DNA of 13,844 nucleotides from CBDUBS01 sp965365445 (GTDB taxonomy: Bacteria > Bacteroidota > Rhodothermia > Rhodothermales > DASSAV01). This document shows, one piece after another, positions 1 to 7,208 of the stretch. The stretch spans positions 1 to 13,844 of the forward strand of contig CBDUBS010000090.1 of the NCBI GenBank assembly GCA_965365445.1. The letters run 5' to 3'. The stretch's first letter is position 1. Every line of letters begins with the position of its first letter. Below the pieces are notes generated by a model. The model ran no database searches. It had not been told where the DNA came from and saw only the letters and a program-made list of their open reading frames with translations. The translations under genes and the position numbers were made by a program.

Positions 1-205
1 GGCGGGGCGGATAGCGATACTGCCGAACCAGCGTAACCGTCCCATCGCTGTGTATGGGTACGACGGCCGCCGCACCGGGATGGTCGATCCACTCCCGCAC
101 CGATTCCCCGGCATCCGGGGTGCGTACCCGATCCCGGTAGACTTTCAGCAAGGCTCCATCCACGAGCCGTTCAGAGGAAAGGGTATGTTCGCGAAGATGG
201 TCCAT
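1..205 (-). CDS. ADP-ribose pyrophosphatase-like Nudix hydrolase, N-terminal part (truncated by window edge)
   Basis: The first 68 residues read MDHLREHTLSSERLVDGALL and continue to a VRQYRYPPR segment at the window edge. This is the typical N-terminal beta-domain of NudF-type ADP-ribose pyrophosphatases, which hydrolyse ADP-ribose to AMP and ribose 5-phosphate in the cytoplasm: a 'TLSSERLVDG' opening strand, a 'DHPGAAAVVPI' strand and the 'VRQYRYP' strand that leads to the Nudix fold. The Nudix box lies outside the window, so catalytic competence cannot be judged. The ATG at 205 fits the family N-terminus; an in-frame ATG at 244 would add 13 residues. Neither start has a clear Shine-Dalgarno. 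The gene lies about 90 bases downstream of rsmE on the same strand, so co-transcription is likely. Confidence 0.8.
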   Translation of the reverse strand, partial: MDHLREHTLSSERLVDGALLKVYRDRVRTPDAGESVREWIDHPGAAAVVPIHSDGTVTLVRQYRYPPR

Positions 206-298
206 CTGGCAAAAAGGGATTGGACGGCGGAAAGTGGACGCCATACAACCGGGAAAACATCCATTCGGTCCGGTCGGGGGCGCTTCACACGCGGTTTT

Positions 299-1045
299 TC
301 ATAAAGAATCTTCGGAGGAGAACAGGGCCACGGCGGCGGCTGCCGCTATGGCGGCTGTTTCCGCCCTAAGCCGTCGTGAACCGAGGGAGACGGGCACGAA
401 GCCGGCATCCACCGCTCCGGCAACTTCCGTATCGGAAAACCCTCCCTCCGGTCCTATCAGGATGGTGATGGGTTCGGAGGCCGGAACATCCTGCAGGAGT
501 TTTGCGAAGGGGGCGGTCTGCTCCTCCCGTTCATGGCAGATGAAACGCCGGCGGGCCACTCCACCCGCCACGAACGCCGCAAAGGGGGTCGGCTCACCGA
601 GGTGTATCAACCGGCTGCGCAGGCACTGTTTCATGGCGGCTACAAGAATATGCTCCGCCCGGGTTCGCTTGAATGACTCGCGTTCACTCCGTTCCGTAAC
701 GAGCGGAGTAATGTGGGTCACGCCGAGTTCGGCGGCCTTTTCCAGAAACCACTCGAACCGGTTTGGCTGCTTGAGCATCCCGATGCCGATGGTTACGGAC
801 CGCAGCGGCTCACCGACGCCGCGCCGCGAGCCGAGTACTTCGCACCGGGCGCCCTGCTTATCGGCAGAAACGAGCCGTGCATCGAACCAGCCCCCCGCTC
901 CATCCACTATCACGAGCGGATCGCCCGGCCGTAGCCGCAGCGCTTTCACGGCGTGCCTGGTTTCCTCGGCATCCAGTGTGATGACGTTTCCGCGCCGACT
1001 GTCGGGGGGTGCATAAAAGCAGGTAGTCAGGGGGGATTTTTCCAC
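299..1045 (-). CDS. rsmE: 16S rRNA (uracil(1498)-N(3))-methyltransferase RsmE
   Basis: RsmE uses S-adenosylmethionine to methylate N3 of U1498 in 16S rRNA, near the decoding centre of the 30S subunit. The 248-residue protein has the normal family length. Residues 1-75 form the PUA-like N-terminal RNA-binding domain and about 80-245 the SPOUT-class knotted methyltransferase domain. Family motifs are visible in order: KQPNRFEWFLEKAAELGV (92-109), the TERSERE stretch (118-124), AAMKQCLRSRL (136-146), IGPEGGFS (197-204) and LGSRRLRAETA (221-231), the last two shaping the SAM pocket in the knot. The start is GTG at 1045, with no obvious Shine-Dalgarno. It begins 26 bases after the stop of the upstream Omp85-like gene on the same strand and probably shares its transcript. 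Confidence 0.95.
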   Translation of the reverse strand: MEKSPLTTCFYAPPDSRRGNVITLDAEETRHAVKALRLRPGDPLVIVDGAGGWFDARLVSADKQGARCEVLGSRRGVGEPLRSVTIGIGMLKQPNRFEWFLEKAAELGVTHITPLVTERSERESFKRTRAEHILVAAMKQCLRSRLIHLGEPTPFAAFVAGGVARRRFICHEREEQTAPFAKLLQDVPASEPITILIGPEGGFSDTEVAGAVDAGFVPVSLGSRRLRAETAAIAAAAAVALFSSEDSL

Positions 1046-1071
1046 GATGGAAACGTGTTTACCGACGCGCG

Positions 1072-2931
1072 TTAAAGCCCGAAAGATAAGCCTACATGCA
1101 CCCGCCCGGAAGTGGGGCCGGTTTCAGGATTTATGGCGTATCCGGCGTTGACCAGGCCAACCGGCGTATCGAACTGAACCCCGATCCCGTATCCGGGATA
1201 AAACCCTCGGGCCGATGGGATGCCCGGCAGTCCGGGCTGATCTACATAGCCCAGGTCGAAGAAGCCGAAGGCAAAGGAATCATCGTCGATGAGCAGACGG
1301 TATTCGATGAGCGCCCGGGAAACCGCCCGTCCGCGAAACCTTTCCTCGTCGTAACCGCGCAGCGTAGCGGCCCCGCCGAAACGGAATAGGTCGCTTTCAT
1401 CGAAACCCTCTCCCGCCAGGAGAGCCATGTCGATTCCTGCGGCAAGCACCTGTCGGTTAAACAGCGGCCGGTAAAGGCGCCCGGTCAATCTGAGGCGGTC
1501 CACATACAGTCGGTCGCGCGTGAGCAGGGTGTCGCCCACGGAGTCGATGCGCCGGGCGCTCCGAAGGGCGCTGCCCCGTTCGAAATGCACATCCCCGTAC
1601 AGACCACGCCGGGGGTTGACAGCACGGTCGAGCCGCTGGTACCGCAATCCGAGGCCGCCGAACGTAGCATCCGAGCGGGCAATACGCTGTTCCGATGCCC
1701 CGGTTGCCAGTTCACGGCCGGTTTTCGCGGGGCGCGTCGTTTCTCGGCTGAACGCTACGTACCCCTGCAGGGCGCCGGCCAGCCGTCTCCCCAACTCGCC
1801 GCCCAGACGTTGCTTTCCAAACGTACTATCCTGCTGCAATCCCTGGAATTCGAGCGTCAGGAAAAACGGGGTCCCCAGCACAAACAGATCGGCATATCGG
1901 GCCTCCACGCGGCTCACCTGGCCGGGAAGCCGGTTCAACCTGGCCGACAGGATTTTGCCCGTACCGAACAGGTTGTTTACCTCGATATGCCCGCTACCGA
2001 TCAGCGAACCTTTGCCCTGTCCGGATGACGGAAGGTATCCGAATACGAGGTCGAATGCTCCCGGCGGGCCCTCCTTTACGTCGAACCGGATCACGGCGCT
2101 GCTGTCTGCCCGTATGATCAATTCCGGCTCTGAAACCTCCTGGAACAACCCGGAATCGTTGAGCCTGCGACGAAGAGTTTCAGGATCATACGACGCCAGC
2201 GGGGCGCCTTTTTCGAGACCCAGCAAGCGAGCAAGAAACCCTTCCCGTGTGCGTTCCGATCCGGATAATCGGACTTCGCTCAGGATGAGCGGAGCCCCTT
2301 CGCTTACGCCCAGCACCATCTCCAGATGGGGTGTGGGTTCGGCGCGGTAGTCGATATGCTCCACCCGAACGCGGGCCAGACCTCTTCCGGCGGCATCGTA
2401 CGCCGTGAGCGCCCCGTCGATTCCCTCCTGTAACCGCTCGGAGGTCAGCACGACGCCGGGCGCCAAACCGGAAGCACGGTTCAGGGCGTCGTCGTCCAGC
2501 AGTTCGTTTCCCTGCCAGTCGATCCTCCCGATCGGAGCCGCCGGGCCCGGGTTCAGGAAACCGGTTACGCGCACGGGAACGTTAGACGAGTCGATCACAA
2601 CCGAATCGAACGCGGCGAAAAAATACCCCTCCCGTTGCCACTCCTCCACCGCCGCTTCCATATGTGCCTCCAGACTGTCGGGAGACACCATACGGACGAT
2701 CCCCTTTCCAGACGGCTCTCCTTCATGGACGAGCTCCCAACGCACCGGATCGGCAGGAACCACCTGGGCGGCGGCAAAGGAGATAACACCGGCATTCGAC
2801 AGGAGTACAAGACAACCTGCAAGCAAGCCGGGAAGGTGTTGCACCGATTGGAACCAATATGGCCTGGGACATTTGCCCCTGGAAACGTCCGTTTCGACGC
2901 CGCGTTCCGATATACCGGCATGGCCGGCCAC
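1072..2931 (-). CDS. Omp85/BamA-superfamily outer-membrane protein with POTRA repeats
   Basis: This is a 16-strand-type beta-barrel protein of the Omp85 superfamily (BamA/TamA relatives), which insert or export proteins at the outer membrane. A hydrophobic signal segment (LPGLLAGCLVLLSNAGVISF) runs at residues 33-52, with likely cleavage near AAAQ (53-56). Residues about 64-130, 134-209 and 213-288 look like three POTRA-type repeats, the first degenerate. The barrel spans about 290-619 and carries the family's RGY motif at 525-527 (GGAATLRGYDEERFRG). At 619 residues with three POTRAs it resembles TamA more than the five-POTRA BamA. The chain ends in SFGL rather than a terminal aromatic residue. 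The 5' end is uncertain: GTG at 2931 gives a long 32-residue n-region, while GTG at 2844 (codon 30) gives a compact signal peptide and a wider divergent promoter region. It leads an apparent operon with rsmE and the Nudix gene. Confidence 0.85.
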   Translation of the reverse strand: MAGHAGISERGVETDVSRGKCPRPYWFQSVQHLPGLLAGCLVLLSNAGVISFAAAQVVPADPVRWELVHEGEPSGKGIVRMVSPDSLEAHMEAAVEEWQREGYFFAAFDSVVIDSSNVPVRVTGFLNPGPAAPIGRIDWQGNELLDDDALNRASGLAPGVVLTSERLQEGIDGALTAYDAAGRGLARVRVEHIDYRAEPTPHLEMVLGVSEGAPLILSEVRLSGSERTREGFLARLLGLEKGAPLASYDPETLRRRLNDSGLFQEVSEPELIIRADSSAVIRFDVKEGPPGAFDLVFGYLPSSGQGKGSLIGSGHIEVNNLFGTGKILSARLNRLPGQVSRVEARYADLFVLGTPFFLTLEFQGLQQDSTFGKQRLGGELGRRLAGALQGYVAFSRETTRPAKTGRELATGASEQRIARSDATFGGLGLRYQRLDRAVNPRRGLYGDVHFERGSALRSARRIDSVGDTLLTRDRLYVDRLRLTGRLYRPLFNRQVLAAGIDMALLAGEGFDESDLFRFGGAATLRGYDEERFRGRAVSRALIEYRLLIDDDSFAFGFFDLGYVDQPGLPGIPSARGFYPGYGIGVQFDTPVGLVNAGYAINPETGPTSGRVHVGLSFGL

Positions 2932-2955
2932 TCAGGGATGCCTACTCAGGGATGC
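2930..2955. repeat. Two tandem copies of a 12-bp direct repeat in the divergent Omp85-mutY start region
   Basis: ACTCAGGGATGC occurs at 2930-2941 and again, identically, at 2944-2955, a period of 14 bases. The pair lies between (or just overlaps) the starts of two divergent genes. It could be a tandem operator, a slippage duplication, or chance. The second copy supplies an ATG (2952) that opens an 8-codon frame ending in TGA at 2973-2975, which overlaps the GTG start of mutY (2972-2974). Confidence 0.6.
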
Positions 2956-2971
2956 ATCGGGAAAAGAGACA

Positions 2972-4108
2972 GTGAAAACCGCAGAGGAACATATCGGCGT
3001 TACCGGGCGACACCGCGCGTGCTTTCGGAACGACCTGATCGAATGGTTCGGAAGGGTGGCCCGTCCGATGCCCTGGAGAGGAGTGGACGATCTGTATTTC
3101 GTCTGGGTATCCGAGGTCATGCTCCAGCAGACCCGCGTAGATCAGGCGCTCCCCTATTTCCAGCGATTCATCCACCGCTTTCCTACCATCGAGTCGCTCG
3201 CCCGGGCCGATCTGGGGGACGTGCTGCTCCTATGGGAAGGGCTGGGGTATTACTCGCGGGCGCGCCATCTTCACCGTGCAGCCGGAATCGTGGTAAATGA
3301 ACGAGGGGGCCGGATACCTGCGGAATACACCGAATTCAGGAGCCTGCCGGGAGTAGGACCCTACACGGCCGCCGCCGTGCTCTCGATAGCCCGGGGGCTT
3401 CCCTATGCCGCCGTGGACGGGAATGTGGTTCGGGTGCTCACGCGGGTTTTTGCTGTCGGCGACGTATCCGGTATGGCCGGTACGAAGCGCCGCATCCAGG
3501 CGCTGGCGGACGAACTTATGGACAGGCGGCGTCCCGGAGCGTTCAACGAAGCGCTCATGGAACTCGGGGCGGTGATCTGCACCCCCCGCCGCCCGAAGTG
3601 CCCGGAATGTCCACTGCGTGAACTGTGCGAGGCATACCGCGAGGGCCGGCCCGAAGCCTATCCTGTTTCAGCCGAAAAAAAGCCCGTGCCCCATTACGAT
3701 GTTGTCGTGGCCGTCATAAAAAACCCGGAGGGTCGCCTGTACATACAGAAGCGACCGGAGAAGGGATTGCTCGGGGGACTCTGGGAGTTTCCGGGTGGAA
3801 AGCGGGAGAACGGCGAAACCCTTTCCGAAGCCTGCGAACGGGAATTGCGGGAGGAACTTGGCTTCGATGTGACCCTCGGCGAGCCGTTTCACCGGCTTTC
3901 CCATGCCTACTCGCATTTCAGGATTACGTTGCACGCCTTTCGCGGCGTGGCCGAATCGGGCTGTGGAGGCCCGAAAAGCGGGATCCCATCGGCATGGGTC
4001 GCCGTTGACGAACTGAATCGGTATGCGTTTCCACGGGCAAATCGTCGCTTGATAGAATACCTCGTCGGCGCCCGAAATTCGCTCGGGCTTTTCGAAACAT
4101 CGGACTGA
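2972..4108 (+). CDS. mutY: A/G-specific adenine glycosylase MutY with intact C-terminal Nudix box
   Basis: MutY removes adenine mispaired with 8-oxoguanine, starting base-excision repair. From the GTG at 2972 the protein is 378 residues, close to the family norm. Seen in order: catalytic Glu48 in SEVMLQQT, helix-hairpin-helix LPGVGPY (125-131), catalytic Asp149 in AVDGNV, and the four 4Fe-4S cysteines 203, 210, 213 and 219 with C-x6-C-x2-C-x5-C spacing. The C-terminal domain has a YSH (313-315) at the place of the 8-oxoG-reading FSH loop. Unusually, the Nudix box at 276-298 is complete (G-x5-E-x7-RELREELGF); E. coli MutY has lost it. The frame stays open far upstream, but that part is antisense to the Omp85 gene. 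GTG 2972 follows a purine-rich GAAAAGAGA, is the first plausible start, and gives the family N-terminus. The gene is divergent from the Omp85 operon and 78 bases ahead of the subtilase. Confidence 0.93.
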   Translation: MKTAEEHIGVTGRHRACFRNDLIEWFGRVARPMPWRGVDDLYFVWVSEVMLQQTRVDQALPYFQRFIHRFPTIESLARADLGDVLLLWEGLGYYSRARHLHRAAGIVVNERGGRIPAEYTEFRSLPGVGPYTAAAVLSIARGLPYAAVDGNVVRVLTRVFAVGDVSGMAGTKRRIQALADELMDRRRPGAFNEALMELGAVICTPRRPKCPECPLRELCEAYREGRPEAYPVSAEKKPVPHYDVVVAVIKNPEGRLYIQKRPEKGLLGGLWEFPGGKRENGETLSEACERELREELGFDVTLGEPFHRLSHAYSHFRITLHAFRGVAESGCGGPKSGIPSAWVAVDELNRYAFPRANRRLIEYLVGARNSLGLFETSD

Positions 4109-4186
4109 TTCAGGCCTTATTATTGCTTTACTTATGTTGTGTCATAACGCGCCGTTCATGAGTATCTGTTTCCGCCGAAATCGCGC

Positions 4187-6538
4187 ATGAGAACCCTGCA
4201 CTTCCTTTTCTTACTGTTCATGTTGTCCATTCTTTCCTACACCGCCCCAACGGCGGAGGCGCAGAGCCGTGGGAACCGAGACGACCGGTTGCGACAGGAC
4301 AGAAGGGAAGCTGCCGACCGGGCGCGAGCGGAAAAGGGGGAACGCACCCGCCAGGGGGAGCAATGGGCGGCCCAACGGCGATTGCCCCGCCGGATTCCGC
4401 AGACGAACGGCCGAACCGTAGAGCTGGTGGGCGCCGAAGGAAAAAGACCCCTCTATGTGACGTCACTGAACCAGTTTTCCGCCACGACGACCGGAACGAT
4501 TGCCCTGTACCCCGGCCAGAAACTCGGGCTGAACCTCACCGGATCGGGCATGACCCTGGGAGTGTGGGATGCCGGGCACGCTCTGCCGAGCCATCAGGAA
4601 TTCACGGGGCGGTTATCGACCGGCGACCAGGGGCCGAACGACGACCACGCAACGCATGTAGCCGGGACCATGGCAGCGGCCGGCGTGGTGTCGCAAGCGC
4701 GGGGCATGGCCTACGACGCGGCCGTTCGGAGCTATGACTGGAACGCCGACATACCGGAAATGAGCCGGGAAGCGGAAAAAGGGATGCTCGTCTCGAACCA
4801 CTCCTATGGACTCATCGCAGGGTGGTATTACGGAGACCTGGAGGATAAAGGAACGGATCAGTGGTACTGGCTGGGCGATCCGCGAATAAGCACGGAGGAG
4901 GATTACACCTTTGGTCTGTATACTAAAGAGGCATCCCTGTACGACGGGGTGGCTTTTGCCTATCCCTATTACCTTGCGGTCATAGCGGCCGGAAACGACC
5001 GCTCGGAGCGCGGCCCTTCGAGCGGCGCCTACCGGGCTCTGGATGCCGCCGGTAACTGGCAGACCTATACGGTTGAACAAGCCCCCCATCCTCGTGACGG
5101 CGGCGATCTGGGATACGACTCCATCGTGGGTTCGGCGCTCGCCAAAAACGTGCTTACCGTGGGTTCGATCGGTGTGGACGGCAGCGCCAACCCGCGCATC
5201 AGTTCGTTCAGCAGCTTCGGACCTTCCGACGACGGACGGGTCAAGCCCGACATCGTGGGCTATGGCGAACGTGTGTATTCTCCCGTTTCCGCGGGAAACA
5301 AACCGGACCAGAATTACGGCACCTACAGCGGCACCAGTATGGCTACGCCCAACGTGTCCGGCTCGCTGATCCTTTTGCAGCAATACCATCACCAGCTTTC
5401 CGGCGCGTACATGCTGGCCTCTACGCTGAAAGGGCTGGCCATTCATACCGCCCGCGATCTCGGTAAGGCGGGGCCGGACTATCAGTACGGATGGGGGTTG
5501 CTCAACCTGGAAGCGGCCGCCGAAACCATACGGGACATGGTTTCCAACCCGGTTGCGCTCGTCGAAGACCAGCTGACGGATGGCCTTGCCTACGTGCGGA
5601 ACGTATCGGTCCATACACCGGGGCCGGTGAAACTTACGCTCGTTTGGACGGACCGCCCCGGCGTAGAAACCGGCGATGCACTCGATGCGCCCACGCCGAG
5701 CCTTCGAAACGACCTGGACCTGCGCCTCGTAAACGATGCGACCGGCGAGGTGTACCTTCCGTACCTGCTCAGCGTGAGCCGGCCCGACCAGGAAGCCGCA
5801 CGGGGAGACAACACCGTCGATCCGGTGGAGCAGGTATACATACCATTTGCACCGGCGGGAACGTACAGCATCGTGGTGACCCACAAAAGTGGACTTGTCG
5901 CCGGTACGCCGCAGGTTTTCTCCTTGATCGTCTCGGGAGCCTCGGAAGCGCCGCGCTCCGTTTCGGTGGCGTTGCTCGACGCGGAGCCGGCAGCGGACCG
6001 GGTAACCCTGTCGTGGCGTACCAACTTCGAGCGTCGCAAAGGCGCATTCCAGGTGCAACGCCAGTCCATCACGTTCGGAGCGGACGGGAAAAAAGTACTC
6101 GGTGAAGCCCTGATCGTTGGGACGGTAAACTCGGGAGAGCCGACGGAAAGCGGCAATACGTACACGTTTACGGATAAAGGCACCCTTGCCGGGGATTACC
6201 TGTACCAGTTGCTGTTTGTATCCAGCGAGCGGGCTACCCTGGTATCGGAGGTGGAAACCACCGTGTTACCTCCGGAACATATGGCCGCCCTGAGCAACTA
6301 CCCCAACCCGTTCACCGACCGGACCGTACTCGTGCTGGACGTGCCCGATAGCCGCAGCGTTACCCTCGAAGTGTATAATACGCTGGGGCAACGGGTCGCC
6401 GTCGTGTTCGAGGGCGTGCTGCCGCCCGGACGGCATGAGTTGCCGGTGGAAACATCCGGTTGGGCGGCCGGGGTATACTTCGCAAGGGTCCATACCCGCG
6501 ATACCGTTTTAACCCACCGTATGGTTGTGGTACGCTGA
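4187..6538 (+). CDS. Secreted S8 (KP-43-like) subtilisin-family protease with T9SS type A sorting domain
   Basis: This is an extracellular serine endopeptidase of 783 residues. A signal peptide (hydrophobic core FLFLLFMLSILSY, cleavage near AEAQ at 23-26) is followed by a highly charged Arg/Glu/Asp-rich segment (28-70). The subtilase domain spans about 115-450, with the Asp128 (GVWDAG), His154 (HATHVAG), oxyanion Asn270 (AAGND) and Ser384 (GTSMATP) catalytic set. The usual HGTH is HATH here. A beta-sandwich at about 470-595 (LTLVWTDRPG, NDLDLRLV, VEQVYI, AGTYSIVVTHKSG) matches the C-terminal barrel of KP-43-type subtilases. An FN3-like module follows (about 596-695; RVTLSWRTNFE), then the T9SS type A domain from NYPNPF (about 703) to the end. 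The ATG at 4187 has no Shine-Dalgarno. I infer type IX export across the outer membrane and CTD cleavage, but no T9SS component gene lies in the window. Confidence 0.93.
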   Translation: MRTLHFLFLLFMLSILSYTAPTAEAQSRGNRDDRLRQDRREAADRARAEKGERTRQGEQWAAQRRLPRRIPQTNGRTVELVGAEGKRPLYVTSLNQFSATTTGTIALYPGQKLGLNLTGSGMTLGVWDAGHALPSHQEFTGRLSTGDQGPNDDHATHVAGTMAAAGVVSQARGMAYDAAVRSYDWNADIPEMSREAEKGMLVSNHSYGLIAGWYYGDLEDKGTDQWYWLGDPRISTEEDYTFGLYTKEASLYDGVAFAYPYYLAVIAAGNDRSERGPSSGAYRALDAAGNWQTYTVEQAPHPRDGGDLGYDSIVGSALAKNVLTVGSIGVDGSANPRISSFSSFGPSDDGRVKPDIVGYGERVYSPVSAGNKPDQNYGTYSGTSMATPNVSGSLILLQQYHHQLSGAYMLASTLKGLAIHTARDLGKAGPDYQYGWGLLNLEAAAETIRDMVSNPVALVEDQLTDGLAYVRNVSVHTPGPVKLTLVWTDRPGVETGDALDAPTPSLRNDLDLRLVNDATGEVYLPYLLSVSRPDQEAARGDNTVDPVEQVYIPFAPAGTYSIVVTHKSGLVAGTPQVFSLIVSGASEAPRSVSVALLDAEPAADRVTLSWRTNFERRKGAFQVQRQSITFGADGKKVLGEALIVGTVNSGEPTESGNTYTFTDKGTLAGDYLYQLLFVSSERATLVSEVETTVLPPEHMAALSNYPNPFTDRTVLVLDVPDSRSVTLEVYNTLGQRVAVVFEGVLPPGRHELPVETSGWAAGVYFARVHTRDTVLTHRMVVVR

Positions 6539-6599
6539 AACCAACCGTATTTTTGCCCTACCACTCGCTCATTTCCCTCACCGTGACGCGGCCAGGATC

Positions 6600-7208
6600 A
6601 TGGACTCCGAAACGCTGGGCACCCTTGCGCTGATCCTGTTGTATCTGGCGTTTCAGTTCATGGGCGGCAGGAAAAAGAAAAATACCACCTCCCCGACCCC
6701 TCCCCGGCAAAGACCTCTCCCCGCAGAAACTGCGGACGAGCCTGAAATAATCTGGAGCCAGGACCTCCAGGATGCGCTCCGCGAAATTCGGGATGCCCTG
6801 GGAAAAGGCGAGGAAGCCAGACCATCCGAGCAGAAACCCCCTGTTCCGGAGATGAAACCGGCAGCCATACCTCCCGCTCGTCTGGAAAAACAGGCCCCGG
6901 CGGCCAGGCCGAGCGAGTTTCGGCCGGTGGAAGTGATCGACAAAGCGGCCAGGCTGGAGAAAGACATTCGGCAGCCCGTTATACAGGACGCGTTCGTTCC
7001 GGAATTCAAACCGGCCGAAGCGCATCTGTCGGCGTCCCTGCATGGGGATACCGAACACGATCTGCCCGGCTTTGCGTCGTTGCCTGCGGCTCCGCCCCCT
7101 CCCTCTCCCCCGAGCGTGATCCGAAAAATGCAGGGTACGGATGCGTTGAAAGAAGCGTTTGTCCTTTCCGAACTACTGGGTCCGCCACGCTCTCGCAGGA
7201 GAAATTAA
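6600..7208 (+). CDS. Small membrane-anchored protein with Pro/Ala-rich linker and LSELLGPP C-terminal motif, function unknown
   Basis: The 202-residue product starts at the ATG at 6600, 61 bases after the subtilase stop. An in-frame ATG at 6525 lies inside the protease gene and is disfavoured. Residues 5-22 (TLGTLALILLYLAFQFMG) form one transmembrane helix followed by GRKKKN, which by the positive-inside rule puts the C-terminal part in the cytoplasm. A helical, charged stretch (about 48-70, WSQDLQDALREIRDALGKGE) and a long proline/alanine-rich linker follow. The chain ends in LKEAFVLSELLGPPRSRRRN. I recall similar '(S)EILGPP' tails on other small membrane-anchored bacterial proteins, but I cannot name a family or role. 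Position and strand suggest it may be co-transcribed with the protease. Its stop codon overlaps that of the convergent neighbour. Confidence 0.8.
   Translation: MDSETLGTLALILLYLAFQFMGGRKKKNTTSPTPPRQRPLPAETADEPEIIWSQDLQDALREIRDALGKGEEARPSEQKPPVPEMKPAAIPPARLEKQAPAARPSEFRPVEVIDKAARLEKDIRQPVIQDAFVPEFKPAEAHLSASLHGDTEHDLPGFASLPAAPPPPSPPSVIRKMQGTDALKEAFVLSELLGPPRSRRRN

Noticed and set aside
234..1016. A 260-codon plus-strand frame across rsmE
   Set aside because: It is antisense to rsmE, which has all family motifs; the product is low-complexity Ser/Arg/Pro.
2405..2971. Upstream extension of the mutY reading frame
   Set aside because: The frame is open but antisense to the Omp85 gene, Ser/Thr/Pro-rich and unlike any MutY N-terminus. 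GTG 2972 gives the normal length.
4109..4186. Promoter for the subtilase in the AT-richer spacer
   Set aside because: No -35/-10 or Bacteroidota-type -33/-7 pair with proper spacing could be assigned with confidence.
4613..6058. A 481-codon minus-strand open frame inside the subtilase gene
   Set aside because: It is antisense to the catalytic and barrel domains, with no recognisable motif; the plus-strand frame has an intact catalytic set.
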